Below, one piece after another: positions 27,272 to 36,329 of a DNA stretch of 64,000 nt (the first letter of the stretch is position 1; each line of letters starts with the position of its first letter). The DNA comes from Thiotrichaceae bacterium UBA973 (GTDB lineage Bacteria; Pseudomonadota; Gammaproteobacteria; Eutrophobiales; Eutrophobiaceae): positions 1 through 64,000 of the forward strand of contig DBBX01000010.1 of assembly GCA_002292815.1 (NCBI GenBank), written 5' to 3'. The notes below the pieces were generated by a model. The model saw only the letters and a program-made list of their open reading frames with translations, ran no database searches and was not told where the DNA came from. A program made the translations under genes and the position numbers.

Positions 27272-27802
27272 ATGACTGAAAAGAAATCTGAAAGAGAGTT
27301 TATTCCGCTAAATATCGCTGTGCTGACTATTTCTGATTCCAGAACAGAAGAGACGGATAAATCGGGCAAGATAATAGTGGGGTTGTTGGCAGAGCAGGGT
27401 CACAAGCTGTATGAAAAAAATATTGTGCCGGATGATAAGTATGCGATACGTGCTGAGGTTTCTAGGTGGATAGCAAATGAAGATGTTCAGGTGGTGTTAA
27501 CCACGGGTGGCACAGGTGTGACCGGTCGCGATGGTACACCGGAAGCGGTCAACGTGCTCTTTGATAAAACAATCGATGGTTTCGGTGAAACCTTTCGTGC
27601 AATTTCTTTTCAACAAATCAAGACTTCAACTATGCAATCACGTGCAATTGCCGGCGTTGCTAACGGCACTTATATCTTTTGTATGCCCGGTTCTATGGGT
27701 GCTTGTAAAACTGCTTGGGAAGAGTTGATACAGCATCAATTGGACTATCGCACAAGGCCTTGTAATCTGGTTGAACTCATGCCGAGGCTGAGAGAAGTTT
27801 AG
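27272..27802 (+). CDS. moaB: Molybdenum cofactor biosynthesis protein MoaB
   Basis: A protein of about 176 residues of the MoaB/Mog family. Signatures are VLTISDSRTEETDKSG near the N-terminus and TTGGTGVTGRDGTPEA in the middle, which form the molybdopterin-binding site. MoaB/Mog adenylylates molybdopterin before MoeA inserts molybdate. The size and the FRAISFQQI motif are of the MoaB type. I chose the ATG at 27272; an in-frame TTG at 27257 would add five residues. It lies about 20 kb from the moaA-moeA operon but supplies the step just before MoeA. It ends seven bases before the end of the convergent phytase-like gene. Confidence 0.93.
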   Translation: MTEKKSEREFIPLNIAVLTISDSRTEETDKSGKIIVGLLAEQGHKLYEKNIVPDDKYAIRAEVSRWIANEDVQVVLTTGGTGVTGRDGTPEAVNVLFDKTIDGFGETFRAISFQQIKTSTMQSRAIAGVANGTYIFCMPGSMGACKTAWEELIQHQLDYRTRPCNLVELMPRLREV

Positions 27803-27808
27803 TAAACA

Positions 27809-28813
27809 TTATTCTTTAACGCTAAGCTTAGGAATTTCAAAGTAGACCAAAAGAGATTTCTGAAAAAAATTGTCGTTATCGTCACTAATGATAAAAAAAT
27901 GATTTTTTTTATGCCAGGTAATTCCCTCAAAGTTATCATTTAAGTAACTAGCTGATGGATCTAATGACGCTATTTTCTCGGCCCTGATTGAACCTTGGTT
28001 GAGTGTAACGAGGTGTATTGCATTACTTACACCAGCAAAGACGCTAGAAAAAATACGTTCCAAGGCAATTAATCTATTATCAGGCAAGGTCGTTAAGCCG
28101 ACTAGCGAACCATAAGCTTCGTTATCAGGGGTAAACTGCCATGACTCGTTGTTTAATGTATGTAGTGATAATTGATTACTGTTCGATACCTGCAGGGGGC
28201 GTTCTGGGCCAGTAATAATGTTAAAAGTATTGTGGATTGTGATTGCTTCTAATGCTTTATTGGCGCCAGCATAATTATCGATATCGCTTAATGGGTTATT
28301 AAGCGAATGCTTCGCGATGAATTTGCCTGTGCTTGAAAATTGGACAATGCGTGGTTTACGTTCAAAGCTGATAATTAATTCGGTGTCACCTTGAATACCA
28401 TTATCAGCATTGATAAGCGCTAGGCCTTCACTGTCAGCTGATTTATGACGTAGCTTGTTGCCCTTGTTATCTTGCAAGTGGTGATAGGCAATAAAGACTA
28501 GATTAATGAATCGATCATACTCAAATTCTGGTTTTGTATGAACAATAAAGCCGCGATCGGAAAGTAATATTAACTGTTGTTCATCATTGTCCCAGGCGAG
28601 CGCAGAGAATTCCATCAGTGGGAAATCGGGTCCTGCATTCTGTTTTAGTTGAACCAGTCCCAAAACTTTAAAATTATTGAGTTCAAGCTGTTGTAACTGC
28701 GCTTGCGGCAACTCAATATAGTCTGCAATATCGCGTTCAGCAAAAACAGGGCTGAGATAGAGAAGGCTGGTATATAATCCAATTACCCTGAGCCAATTGT
28801 TAAATATAGTCAT
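27809..28813 (-). CDS. Secreted phytase-like esterase-domain protein
   Basis: A 334-residue protein with an N-terminal signal peptide (hydrophobic core, cleavage near SPVFAE, about residue 25). The remainder resembles the esterase-like activity of phytase family: FSALAWDNDEQQLILLSDRG, SEGLALI and a final LNDNFEGITWHKK segment. The fold is expected to be a beta propeller in the periplasm. Reported members have phytase or esterase activity, but most are uncharacterised and often described as outer surface or alkaline-phosphatase-like proteins. It is divergent from the RND pump genes. Confidence 0.8.
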   Translation of the reverse strand: MTIFNNWLRVIGLYTSLLYLSPVFAERDIADYIELPQAQLQQLELNNFKVLGLVQLKQNAGPDFPLMEFSALAWDNDEQQLILLSDRGFIVHTKPEFEYDRFINLVFIAYHHLQDNKGNKLRHKSADSEGLALINADNGIQGDTELIISFERKPRIVQFSSTGKFIAKHSLNNPLSDIDNYAGANKALEAITIHNTFNIITGPERPLQVSNSNQLSLHTLNNESWQFTPDNEAYGSLVGLTTLPDNRLIALERIFSSVFAGVSNAIHLVTLNQGSIRAEKIASLDPSASYLNDNFEGITWHKKNHFFIISDDNDNFFQKSLLVYFEIPKLSVKE

Positions 28814-28888
28814 ATAATGTCATGAATTTTTTAAGGATTTATAGTCAAACAAATGGAACATGCCGTTCTTTTGTAACATAAGAATAAT

Positions 28889-29944
28889 ATGATAAACAAA
28901 ATAATTTACCCTCTCTTATTTAAATTAATCGTTTTCCCCTCTTTGGTACTCGCCGGTGGCGGCAATCCGGCAGCAATTGTGCAGGTGGAGGAGGCCGTCA
29001 ATATTGAAATTGCCCCATTTATTTGGGTGACAGGCACTGTTATTGGTCGTTTCGACTCAAAGATTGCAGCCGAGGTTGAAGGCACTCTGGAAACAGTTCT
29101 CGAAGTTGGAGATCATATAAATAAAAATGATGTTATCGCAAAAGTCGATGATACGACATATCACCTTGCCTTAAATGAAATTCAAACTGAAGTTAAGCCG
29201 ATTGAAACTATGGTTGAGTTTTTTCAGCGTGAAGCAGAACGACTGGAAAAATTGGCCAAACAAAACAATGCGGCAAAAAACCAGCTTGACCAAACTCAAA
29301 CTAGTCGAGATGAGGCGGTAGCTAAGATACGAGTAGTTAAAGCTCGATTGGCTATGGCGCAAGATGATCTTAAAAGAACAACCGTTCGTGCTCCATTTAC
29401 AGGCGTGGTGACCGAGCGATTCAAGTCACCAGGCGAAAGAGTCAATGCCGGTGATCAGATTGTCCGTCTAATCGATACTGAGCGAGTTGAGGTTCAAGCT
29501 CGAATTCAGCAAGTGTCTTTCCCTCATGTGAAAAGTGGCGATCAGTTAAAGATTAAAGGACCATCAGGAGAATTTAACGGTGTTGTGCGAACGGTGATCC
29601 CGGTTGGTGATGATGTATCAAGGCTTTATGAAATTAGAGTTGAATTCGACAATAGAAATTGGCCAGCAGGTACGGCCGTTCAAATAGCAGCACCAATTAA
29701 AGAAAAACAAAATGTCATTGCCGTTTCACGTGATGCCTTGGTTATTCGTCAATCGAGTATCATTGTATATAGAATAAATAGTGAAAATAAAGCCGAGCCG
29801 ATTACAGTAACACCAGGCATATCAAACGTATCGCATATTCAGGTGATCGGCAATATAAATGAAAATGATAAGATCGTTGTTCGTGGTAATGAACGGTTAC
29901 GTCCGGGTCAAGCAGTACAGGTAGTTACTGGGTCAGATAGATAG
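28889..29944 (+). CDS. RND efflux periplasmic adaptor (membrane fusion protein)
   Basis: A 351-residue HlyD/AcrA-type adaptor. A signal peptide covers about residues 1-22. A lipoyl/barrel-sandwich hybrid half (KIAAEVEGTLETVLEVGDHINKN, shown in parts) is followed by a coiled-coil hairpin (residues about 90-140). The second half reads RAPFTGVVTERFKSPGERV and is followed by beta-barrel and membrane-proximal domains. It links the inner-membrane RND pump to an outer-membrane channel. Its TAG stop overlaps the GTG start of the pump gene by one base, so translation is coupled. No outer-membrane factor gene is adjacent. Confidence 0.92.
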   Translation: MINKIIYPLLFKLIVFPSLVLAGGGNPAAIVQVEEAVNIEIAPFIWVTGTVIGRFDSKIAAEVEGTLETVLEVGDHINKNDVIAKVDDTTYHLALNEIQTEVKPIETMVEFFQREAERLEKLAKQNNAAKNQLDQTQTSRDEAVAKIRVVKARLAMAQDDLKRTTVRAPFTGVVTERFKSPGERVNAGDQIVRLIDTERVEVQARIQQVSFPHVKSGDQLKIKGPSGEFNGVVRTVIPVGDDVSRLYEIRVEFDNRNWPAGTAVQIAAPIKEKQNVIAVSRDALVIRQSSIIVYRINSENKAEPITVTPGISNVSHIQVIGNINENDKIVVRGNERLRPGQAVQVVTGSDR

Positions 29945-32900
29945 TGAATATCACCCGTGCATCTCTGGCTAATCCTGTAGCCTTACTGGTTGCCATAATT
30001 CTATTATTAATTTTTGGTTTAATAAGCCTGTCACGTCTACCTGTACAGTTAACGCCAGAACTTGAAGAACCAGAAATAACTATTAAAACACCATGGCGTA
30101 CTGCGGCGCCAAATGAAGTTGAAGCAGAAATTCTCGAGCCACAAGAAGACGTGTTAAGAGGACTGCCCGGATTGACAGAGATTCGCGCAACAGCATACGA
30201 AGGTCGAGGCGAAATCAACCTGACTTTTACTGTAGGCATGGATATGCGCAGAGCATTAGTCGAAGTCATGAATCGATTGAATCAAGTTTCAGATTATCCT
30301 GATGATGCTGATGAGCCATTAATTAGTTCGGTAGGTGAAGATGCCAGGGCAATTGCCTGGTTCATGATTAAAACAACTGGCGACAATCAACAAGCAATAG
30401 AAACCTATAAAGATTTTGTAGAGGAAGTCGTACAGTCTCGTTTTGAACGTATCCCTGGAGTTGCTCGTTCCGAAGTCATTGGAGGTAGCGATAGAGAATT
30501 ACGTATTACATTTGACCCCTACAAGGTTGCCAATCTAGGTATTCAATTAGATAAAGTCATGCAACTTGCGGGAACCAGTAAAGATGTATCTGGTGGTCTT
30601 TCTGATGTAGGTAAACGTGAGTACAGTATCCGTTTTGCAGGGAAGTATGCTGCATCTGATCTTGGGGAAATGATTTTAGAGTGGCGAGATGGACGACCGA
30701 TCTATTTGCGTGATGTAGCAACTATTGAGAATCGTTTTACTGATAAGAATAGTTTTGTCTTGACCAAAGGTTCGTTGTCTATTGCAATTAATGCACAACG
30801 TGAATCGGGTGTTAATGTACTTGAAGTAATGGATGGTCTACATGAGGCGGTAAAAGAATTAAATGAAGGGCCGTTAAAACGTAATAAATTATCAATTGAA
30901 CAAGTCTATGATGAAACAGAATACATTCACCGCTCGATCGAAATGCTCAAGAATAATCTGGGCTTGGGAGTTGGGCTTGCCGTTATAATTTTATTTCTCT
31001 TCCTACTGAAGTTTCCAGCGACACTTATTGTTGCTGTATCGATCCCAATCTGTATGGTAGCAAGTTTTAGTGTAATGGAACTAACCGGGCGGACGATTAA
31101 TATCATCTCATTAGCTGGACTTGCCTTTGCGGTTGGTATGGTTCTCGATGCATCAATTGTTATTCTTGAAAATATTGTTAGATTACGCGAGAAAGGCTTG
31201 CCTGCGGAAGAAGCCTCAATAGAAGGTACTCGTCAGGTTTGGGGGGCATTATTAGCGTCTACTGCTACGACAATCGCGATATTTTTACCCGTTGTCTTTT
31301 TACGTGATGAAGTAGGCCAATTGTTTTCTGACCTTGCTATAACTATTACAGCTGCGATCACCTTTTCATTATTAACAGCAGTTACTGTTGTGCCAACCGC
31401 GGCCAAATTGTTTCTTGCGCGGAAAAATTTCACTGATCCTTATCAACGACTTTGGAAGTTATTGTGTAAGTTGATTATGACGCTTACTGATACTTGGTTG
31501 CGACGAGCATTTTGGATCATTGTATTAATTTCTGTACCAGCGGCGGTCATATATTTATTAAATCCAGAGAAGGACTACTTGCCAGATGGCAATCGAAATT
31601 TGACCTATGCTTTTATATTGCCACCACCAGGGACAAATATTTCAACACTTGAAAAAGAGCTAGGTGAAATCGTTGCAGCTAGAATGAAGCCGCATACGGA
31701 CGAGGTAAAAGAACCTTATGTTAAACATTATTTCTTTGTCGCATTTTCTCGCGGAGTTTTTATGGGGGCGCGTGCAAAATATGACAAAGATGTTGAAAAA
31801 CTCGTGCCATTAATAAACTCAGTTGTTCAGGGTTTTCCCGATTCAATTGCATTCGCCAAGCAGGCGTCGTTGTTTGGTAATTTTGGATCAGGAAGAACAA
31901 TTGATATGAATATACAATCAAAAAATTTACCTTCGCTGATGACGTCAGCTTTGCAGGCCTTTATTTCCATAACTTCAATATATCCGAATACTAGACCACG
32001 GCCTGGACTAGATTTAGCCCAGCCTGAATTAAGATTAATCCCCAATGAGCGACGTATTGCTGAGGCAGGGTGGGATCGATCTGTGGTCGCTGCTTTATCC
32101 CAAACATTAGGAGATGGACGGTTTGTTGGAGATTATTTTGATGGGGAAGAAACCATTGATATTATCTTACGATCTAAGAAATGGAACACGCCGGAAGAAT
32201 TAGAAAGTTTTCCGGTTATGACAGCCAATGCCGGTGTCTTGCCTTTAAATGAACTAGTTGATGTTGTTAGAACTGCTGGGCCAGAGCAAATTAGACGTAT
32301 TAATCGACGCAGAACAGTAACATTGGAGATTGCTCCGCCTGCTGATGTGAGTTTGGAAGAAGCGCTAGAGAGAATCAAAACTGAAATAGAGCCGAAAATT
32401 CTCGCTAGCCTACCGGAAGACGGTGATATTCAATATGGTGGTGTTGCGGATAAACTAACATCAGCATTGGAAAACATGATTGGCAGCTTTCTATTAGCTA
32501 TTACAATTCTATATTTATTAATGAGCGCTTTGTTTAGTTCATTTAGAGATAGTTTGTTAGTTATGCTGTCTATTCCATTAGCGACATTTGGTGGTGTGTT
32601 GGCACTTTATATAATTAATCTAGTGAGCTTCCAAAGCATGGATCTACTGACCATGATCGGGTTTATTATTTTACTTGGGTTGGTGGTAAATAATGCTATT
32701 TTATTAGTACATCAGGCACGTTCTGCTGAACGCGCAGGGCATTCCAGAAAAGAAGCTGTAGAAGAAGCTGTTTTGTTGAGGTTACGGCCTATTATGATGA
32801 GTACGATGACTAGTATATTTGGCATGCTGCCACTGTTATTGATACCGGGTGCCGGGACAGAATTATATCGAGGATTAGCTGGAGTCATTGTTGGCGGGAT

Positions 32901-32982
32901 GATGGTAAGTACATTTTTTACACTAATATTATTGCCAAGTTTGTTGCGAATTGGTGAATCTAAACGTGTCGTTACGAGCTAA
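29944..32982 (+). CDS. RND-superfamily efflux permease
   Basis: A 1012-residue inner-membrane RND pump with TM1 near the N-terminus, two large periplasmic loops and TM clusters at about residues 335-490 and 855-1005. TM4 contains GLAFAVGMVLDASIVILEN, with one Asp where AcrB has two adjacent Asp; many non-drug RND pumps also have this pattern. Substrate is unknown. The GTG start overlaps the adaptor stop codon. Length and two-fold repeat are normal for the family (1000-1050). A TolC-like partner must be encoded elsewhere. Confidence 0.92.
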   Translation: MNITRASLANPVALLVAIILLLIFGLISLSRLPVQLTPELEEPEITIKTPWRTAAPNEVEAEILEPQEDVLRGLPGLTEIRATAYEGRGEINLTFTVGMDMRRALVEVMNRLNQVSDYPDDADEPLISSVGEDARAIAWFMIKTTGDNQQAIETYKDFVEEVVQSRFERIPGVARSEVIGGSDRELRITFDPYKVANLGIQLDKVMQLAGTSKDVSGGLSDVGKREYSIRFAGKYAASDLGEMILEWRDGRPIYLRDVATIENRFTDKNSFVLTKGSLSIAINAQRESGVNVLEVMDGLHEAVKELNEGPLKRNKLSIEQVYDETEYIHRSIEMLKNNLGLGVGLAVIILFLFLLKFPATLIVAVSIPICMVASFSVMELTGRTINIISLAGLAFAVGMVLDASIVILENIVRLREKGLPAEEASIEGTRQVWGALLASTATTIAIFLPVVFLRDEVGQLFSDLAITITAAITFSLLTAVTVVPTAAKLFLARKNFTDPYQRLWKLLCKLIMTLTDTWLRRAFWIIVLISVPAAVIYLLNPEKDYLPDGNRNLTYAFILPPPGTNISTLEKELGEIVAARMKPHTDEVKEPYVKHYFFVAFSRGVFMGARAKYDKDVEKLVPLINSVVQGFPDSIAFAKQASLFGNFGSGRTIDMNIQSKNLPSLMTSALQAFISITSIYPNTRPRPGLDLAQPELRLIPNERRIAEAGWDRSVVAALSQTLGDGRFVGDYFDGEETIDIILRSKKWNTPEELESFPVMTANAGVLPLNELVDVVRTAGPEQIRRINRRRTVTLEIAPPADVSLEEALERIKTEIEPKILASLPEDGDIQYGGVADKLTSALENMIGSFLLAITILYLLMSALFSSFRDSLLVMLSIPLATFGGVLALYIINLVSFQSMDLLTMIGFIILLGLVVNNAILLVHQARSAERAGHSRKEAVEEAVLLRLRPIMMSTMTSIFGMLPLLLIPGAGTELYRGLAGVIVGGMMVSTFFTLILLPSLLRIGESKRVVTS

Positions 32983-33026
32983 GAAGACTATTATTAAAGT
33001 ATGGTATTTTTAAAAATCATAAACAG

Positions 33027-34061
33027 ATGAAAAGATTCGATAAAATTGTTGTTTTGTTTGGATTGTTCATCAGCTCCTTGCCTTGTGCTCATGCCACGAG
33101 ATATGTCCTGAGTGATTCAGGCGATACGCTTATTGGCGAGGTCATTAAAGTTAAAGCAGATCAAAGCGAAACGTTATTGGATATTGGACGTCGCAATGGC
33201 TTTGGCTATCAGGATATGAAACTGGTTAATCCAGATGTTGATACTTGGTTGCCGGTTCATGGAGAAGAGGTCACTTTGCCGGCACAATTTATTTTGCCGG
33301 TTGCACCAATGAAAGGCATTGTTTTGAATGTCCCTGAAATGCGTTTGTATTACTATCCACCGAAGCTTAAAGACAAACCGCAAGATGTCATTACATATCC
33401 GTTAGGTGTCGGCAGGGCAGGTTGGAATACACCTTATATGAAGACAAAGATCGTCGAGAAAAAAGCTAATCCAAACTGGTATCCACCTGCATCAATCAGG
33501 AAGGAACATGAAGAGGCAGGAGACCCACTACCTAAAATCGTTAAGGCTGGGCCGGATAATCCATTAGGCGCTTTTGCCATGCGCTTAGGCAATCCTGATT
33601 ATCTCATCCATGGCACGAATAAACCTTATGGTATTGGAATGAGGGTCAGTCATGGCTGCATTCGTCTATATCCGGAAGATATAGAGGTATTATTTTCAGA
33701 AGTATCCCTTAGAACACCGGTTAATATAATTAACCAACCCTATAAGATTGGGGTTAAAGACAATATAATTTATCTGGAAGCGCATCCTTTCCTAGATGAG
33801 GACACAGAAAAATACGAGAATAATCTTACTAGTGTTGTCGCCTTGATTATTGATGTGTCAAACGATGATGATTATGAACTTGATTGGTCTGCCGCGTATG
33901 ACGCTATAAACAATCCTACTGGATTGCCTATTGCTATAGGGAAACTGTTACCAAATGTCATGCAGGCAAAAGTTGAAGAAGCATTAACCAAAGCGTTGAC
34001 ACAGGCAGAAAAATTTAATCTACAGTTGCAGCTAGACTCCCAAATCGTTATTTCTGATTAG
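33027..34061 (+). CDS. L,D-transpeptidase (YkuD domain, ErfK/YbiS type)
   Basis: A 344-residue periplasmic enzyme with a signal peptide (about residues 1-23), a LysM-like region (SETLLDIGRRNGFGYQDMK, residues about 47-65) and a YkuD catalytic domain (about 90-240). The domain has HGTN and SHGCIRLYPEDI, with catalytic Cys211. Such enzymes attach Braun-type lipoproteins to peptidoglycan or form 3-3 cross-links. An alanine-rich Lpp-like lipoprotein gene lies just downstream on the opposite strand, a plausible substrate. However, its C-terminal Lys is the only evidence for attachment. The last 100 residues are a family-specific extension. Confidence 0.92.
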   Translation: MKRFDKIVVLFGLFISSLPCAHATRYVLSDSGDTLIGEVIKVKADQSETLLDIGRRNGFGYQDMKLVNPDVDTWLPVHGEEVTLPAQFILPVAPMKGIVLNVPEMRLYYYPPKLKDKPQDVITYPLGVGRAGWNTPYMKTKIVEKKANPNWYPPASIRKEHEEAGDPLPKIVKAGPDNPLGAFAMRLGNPDYLIHGTNKPYGIGMRVSHGCIRLYPEDIEVLFSEVSLRTPVNIINQPYKIGVKDNIIYLEAHPFLDEDTEKYENNLTSVVALIIDVSNDDDYELDWSAAYDAINNPTGLPIAIGKLLPNVMQAKVEEALTKALTQAEKFNLQLQLDSQIVISD

Positions 34062-34113
34062 TGGACAATGTCGTTTCTATACGACGAAATTTGTTCTATT
34101 CACAAAATTAAGC

Positions 34114-34163
34114 ATGCCGTTCCTGCGCATCCATGCGCTCACGGCATACGTACATATCGTACG
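34114..34163. repeat. Tandem palindromes (nested hairpin)
   Basis: Between the L,D-transpeptidase and the lipoprotein gene lies a nested inverted repeat. The outer arms are ATGCCGT (34114-34120) and ACGGCAT (34141-34147). The inner arms are GCGCAT (34125-34130) and ATGCGC (34133-34138). A second small hairpin follows with arms CGTAC (34149-34153) and GTACG (34159-34163). The block is more G+C-rich than its surroundings. It could be a copy of a dispersed intergenic palindromic element or a terminator for the upstream gene; no second copy was noticed in the window. Confidence 0.55.
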
Positions 34164-34167
34164 CAAA

Positions 34168-34197
34168 AAGGCCCTGATTGAAAACAATCAGGGCCTT
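34168..34197 (-). terminator. Strong intrinsic terminator, bidirectional
   Basis: A perfect 12-bp stem (AAGGCCCTGATT at 34168-34179, complement at 34186-34197) with a six-base loop. Read on the minus strand it is followed by a run of T, so it terminates the lipoprotein gene about 25 bases after its stop. In the plus direction it may also stop transcription from the L,D-transpeptidase gene. Strong terminators of this kind commonly follow highly expressed Lpp-type genes. Confidence 0.85.
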
Positions 34198-34222
34198 CAA
34201 ATATAAATTAAAATCTAATTTA

Positions 34223-34516
34223 TTATTTCATCATTGCTTTTTCAAACATACGATCAATTTTGTCAGAATTTGCTTTACAACATGCTGAAGCCTCGTCAGC
34301 TGATGCTTGCGCGCTTGAAGCAGCAAGTGCAGCGTCTGATGCTGTGCCTTGGGCTTTTGTCGCCAAGCTATGTGCATCATTTGCTTTTGACATTGCAGCG
34401 GCAGCGGCAGCACTATTCGCCTGAATATCAGCTTGCATTTTTTTCATGTCTGCACAACCACCAAGCATTGCGAGTGAGAGTGCTAGTACGCCAACTTTGA
34501 TTATTTTTGTTTGCAT
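34223..34516 (-). CDS. Lpp/OprI-like alanine-zipper lipoprotein
   Basis: A 97-residue lipoprotein. The signal peptide ends in the lipobox LGGC (Cys about residue 21). The mature part is an Ala-rich heptad repeat (about residues 30-80) expected to form a coiled coil as in Lpp and OprI, and the protein ends in Met-Met-Lys. The C-terminal Lys could be linked to peptidoglycan. A Cys-Cys pair near residue 79-80 is unusual and might link the trimer. The gene is monocistronic with its own strong terminator, which fits an abundant outer-membrane protein. Confidence 0.85.
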   Translation of the reverse strand: MQTKIIKVGVLALSLAMLGGCADMKKMQADIQANSAAAAAAMSKANDAHSLATKAQGTASDAALAASSAQASADEASACCKANSDKIDRMFEKAMMK

Positions 34517-34674
34517 TGTTCGATCTCCAGTTAAACAATTGCTGAGGTTACCCCCAGATGAATAGGTTTCGTTTCATAATGATGAACCATTTCAGTGTGT
34601 TAATCAATTTCTAAAAGCAAAAAATGAGACCAAATATACTTTAATAATCTCAATTTATTGAATCAAGATAAATC

Positions 34675-35043
34675 TTAACGACCAGCACCTGAACCTGATG
34701 TTTTCATGCGCTTATCATAGTGGTCAAAGGTAAAACTCACTAGAGCATTTTCCAGACCTGACATCGGGTTATCTTCGCAATATTCAGTGAGCCAGCCGAG
34801 GACTTCGTCTTCTTTCATTCTGCCAGTAATACTGTAAGTTTTTTCCGTAAATATATTGTAGGCCGTTAAAAAACCTTTTATGTAATGTTTATATTTTTCG
34901 TTACCGTCTTTTGTCATAGCTTCGTTATAGCCAAAACAGGATTTTTTACCGATTCCCCATACTGCATAATTTCCATTGCTATCAACGGCCAAGGTGATAG
35001 AGGGCATCAATAAAAGACTGATTATAATTGCTAAAGATTTCAT
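34675..35043 (-). CDS. Small secreted protein, HdeA/Rap1a-like, unknown function
   Basis: A 122-residue protein with a clear signal peptide (cleavage near TLAV, about residue 19) and a helical mature part with two Cys (CFGYNEA and EYCEDNP) likely to form a disulfide. The layout resembles small periplasmic helical proteins of the HdeA/Rap1a kind: a Cys, a segment like YIKGFLTAYN, an acidic middle, a second Cys, then NALVSFTFD. I cannot place it in a named family with confidence. An AGGAAG precedes the ATG by six bases. The 158 bases between it and the lipoprotein gene hold only A+T-rich sequence, presumably the lipoprotein promoter. Confidence 0.7.
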   Translation of the reverse strand: MKSLAIIISLLLMPSITLAVDSNGNYAVWGIGKKSCFGYNEAMTKDGNEKYKHYIKGFLTAYNIFTEKTYSITGRMKEDEVLGWLTEYCEDNPMSGLENALVSFTFDHYDKRMKTSGSGAGR

Positions 35044-35090
35044 TTGTACTTCCTCATTATTGTTATCGTTCGTTATTTTTTCTTATTCAC

Positions 35091-36266
35091 TTATCCTATT
35101 ATGCCTTTGAGACCTGCTAGTAAGCGTTTAATTCCTGTCTCAGATGATTCCTTGTCCAGGGCGCCGTAGGCGATACGGCAATAACAGCCGTCATGCATGC
35201 CGAAGGTCTCACCTGGAATTACAGCTACTTTGTGTTCTCTGATTAGTCGTTCTACGAGTTGCATACCTGTGAGTGTCGTATTGAGTTTAACCAGAAAATA
35301 AAAAGCACCTTTGGAATCAGGCGTTGAGCAGAGATCGTTGATGCTTTCTAGTGCTGTAAATAAACTACTGCGAACACGATCAAGCTGTTTTAAATGTGAC
35401 TGAGTATATGCTCGACCTACTTGCATGGCCGCAATCGCAGCGTCTTGCGCTATACGGGTTGGGCAAATAAGATATGTATCTTGTGCTTTTTTCACAGACA
35501 TCAACAGATGTTCCGGGCATATCATATAGCCAATACGCCAACTTGCAAAACCAAAGGCCTTTGACAAGGAATAAAGTGAAATAGTGTATTGATCCGCCTC
35601 AGGGATGCTGCCTACTGAAAAATGCTGGGCATTACTATAGGTGAAGTATTCATAGGCTTCGTCTGAGATATGATAGAGACCATTTTCCTGACATAACTTA
35701 TTTATCGCGCGTAATGTCGACTCTGAATAAACCACACCTGTGGGGTTGTTCGGTGACACTGTAACAACAGCTTTCGTTTTATGTGTGATGGCGGCAACTA
35801 TATTATCTAGCGAAGGCTGAAAATCGATATTTGTTTCGATGGGTACGGGTCTACAAGAGACCATCCTGATAGCCATTTCATGATTGAAATAATAAGGGCG
35901 TAATAAAATCACCTCATCACCTGGGTCAGTAATCGCCATCAGGGCATTCATGAAAGCCATATTTGCGCCTGCGGTGACGACTAAACTCGAATTGATAAGA
36001 TCTATGTCATTTTCTTTTTTTAGCTTGTTTGAAATACAGGATCGTAATTCATGGGTACCTTCAACCTCTGAATACCAGTTGAAGTCCACAGAAGATTCTA
36101 GAGAAGTAACTTTATCGTAAACGCTTTGTGGAGGTGGGTAGTAAACAACGCCTTGGCCCAGGGAAATTGTCCCTGGAGATTTTTTTATTAAATCTGAAAC
36201 GATAGGGATAACCGGTGATTGTATATCCAGCATCCGATTACTGGCGGTAAATGGTTTACTTGGCAT
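35091..36266 (-). CDS. PLP-dependent aminotransferase, class I/II
   Basis: A 391-residue fold-type I aminotransferase. It shows VTAGANMAFMNAL (about residue 96-108), SPNNPTGVVYS (about 168-178), SDEAYEYF (about 198-205), the PLP Lys in SLSKAFGFASWRIGYM (about 229-244) and the substrate carboxylate-binding Arg near CRIAYG at the end. This subgroup (AspC/YbdL/MalY-like) uses 2-oxoacids. Specific substrate is not evident. It lies 63 bases after the HNH gene on the same strand. Confidence 0.9.
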   Translation of the reverse strand: MPSKPFTASNRMLDIQSPVIPIVSDLIKKSPGTISLGQGVVYYPPPQSVYDKVTSLESSVDFNWYSEVEGTHELRSCISNKLKKENDIDLINSSLVVTAGANMAFMNALMAITDPGDEVILLRPYYFNHEMAIRMVSCRPVPIETNIDFQPSLDNIVAAITHKTKAVVTVSPNNPTGVVYSESTLRAINKLCQENGLYHISDEAYEYFTYSNAQHFSVGSIPEADQYTISLYSLSKAFGFASWRIGYMICPEHLLMSVKKAQDTYLICPTRIAQDAAIAAMQVGRAYTQSHLKQLDRVRSSLFTALESINDLCSTPDSKGAFYFLVKLNTTLTGMQLVERLIREHKVAVIPGETFGMHDGCYCRIAYGALDKESSETGIKRLLAGLKGIIG

Positions 36267-36329
36267 TGGGTTTAAGAACTGAAATCGAAAGAGTGGCAGA
36301 GATTAAGCTTTTTATTCGCTGAGGAGAAA

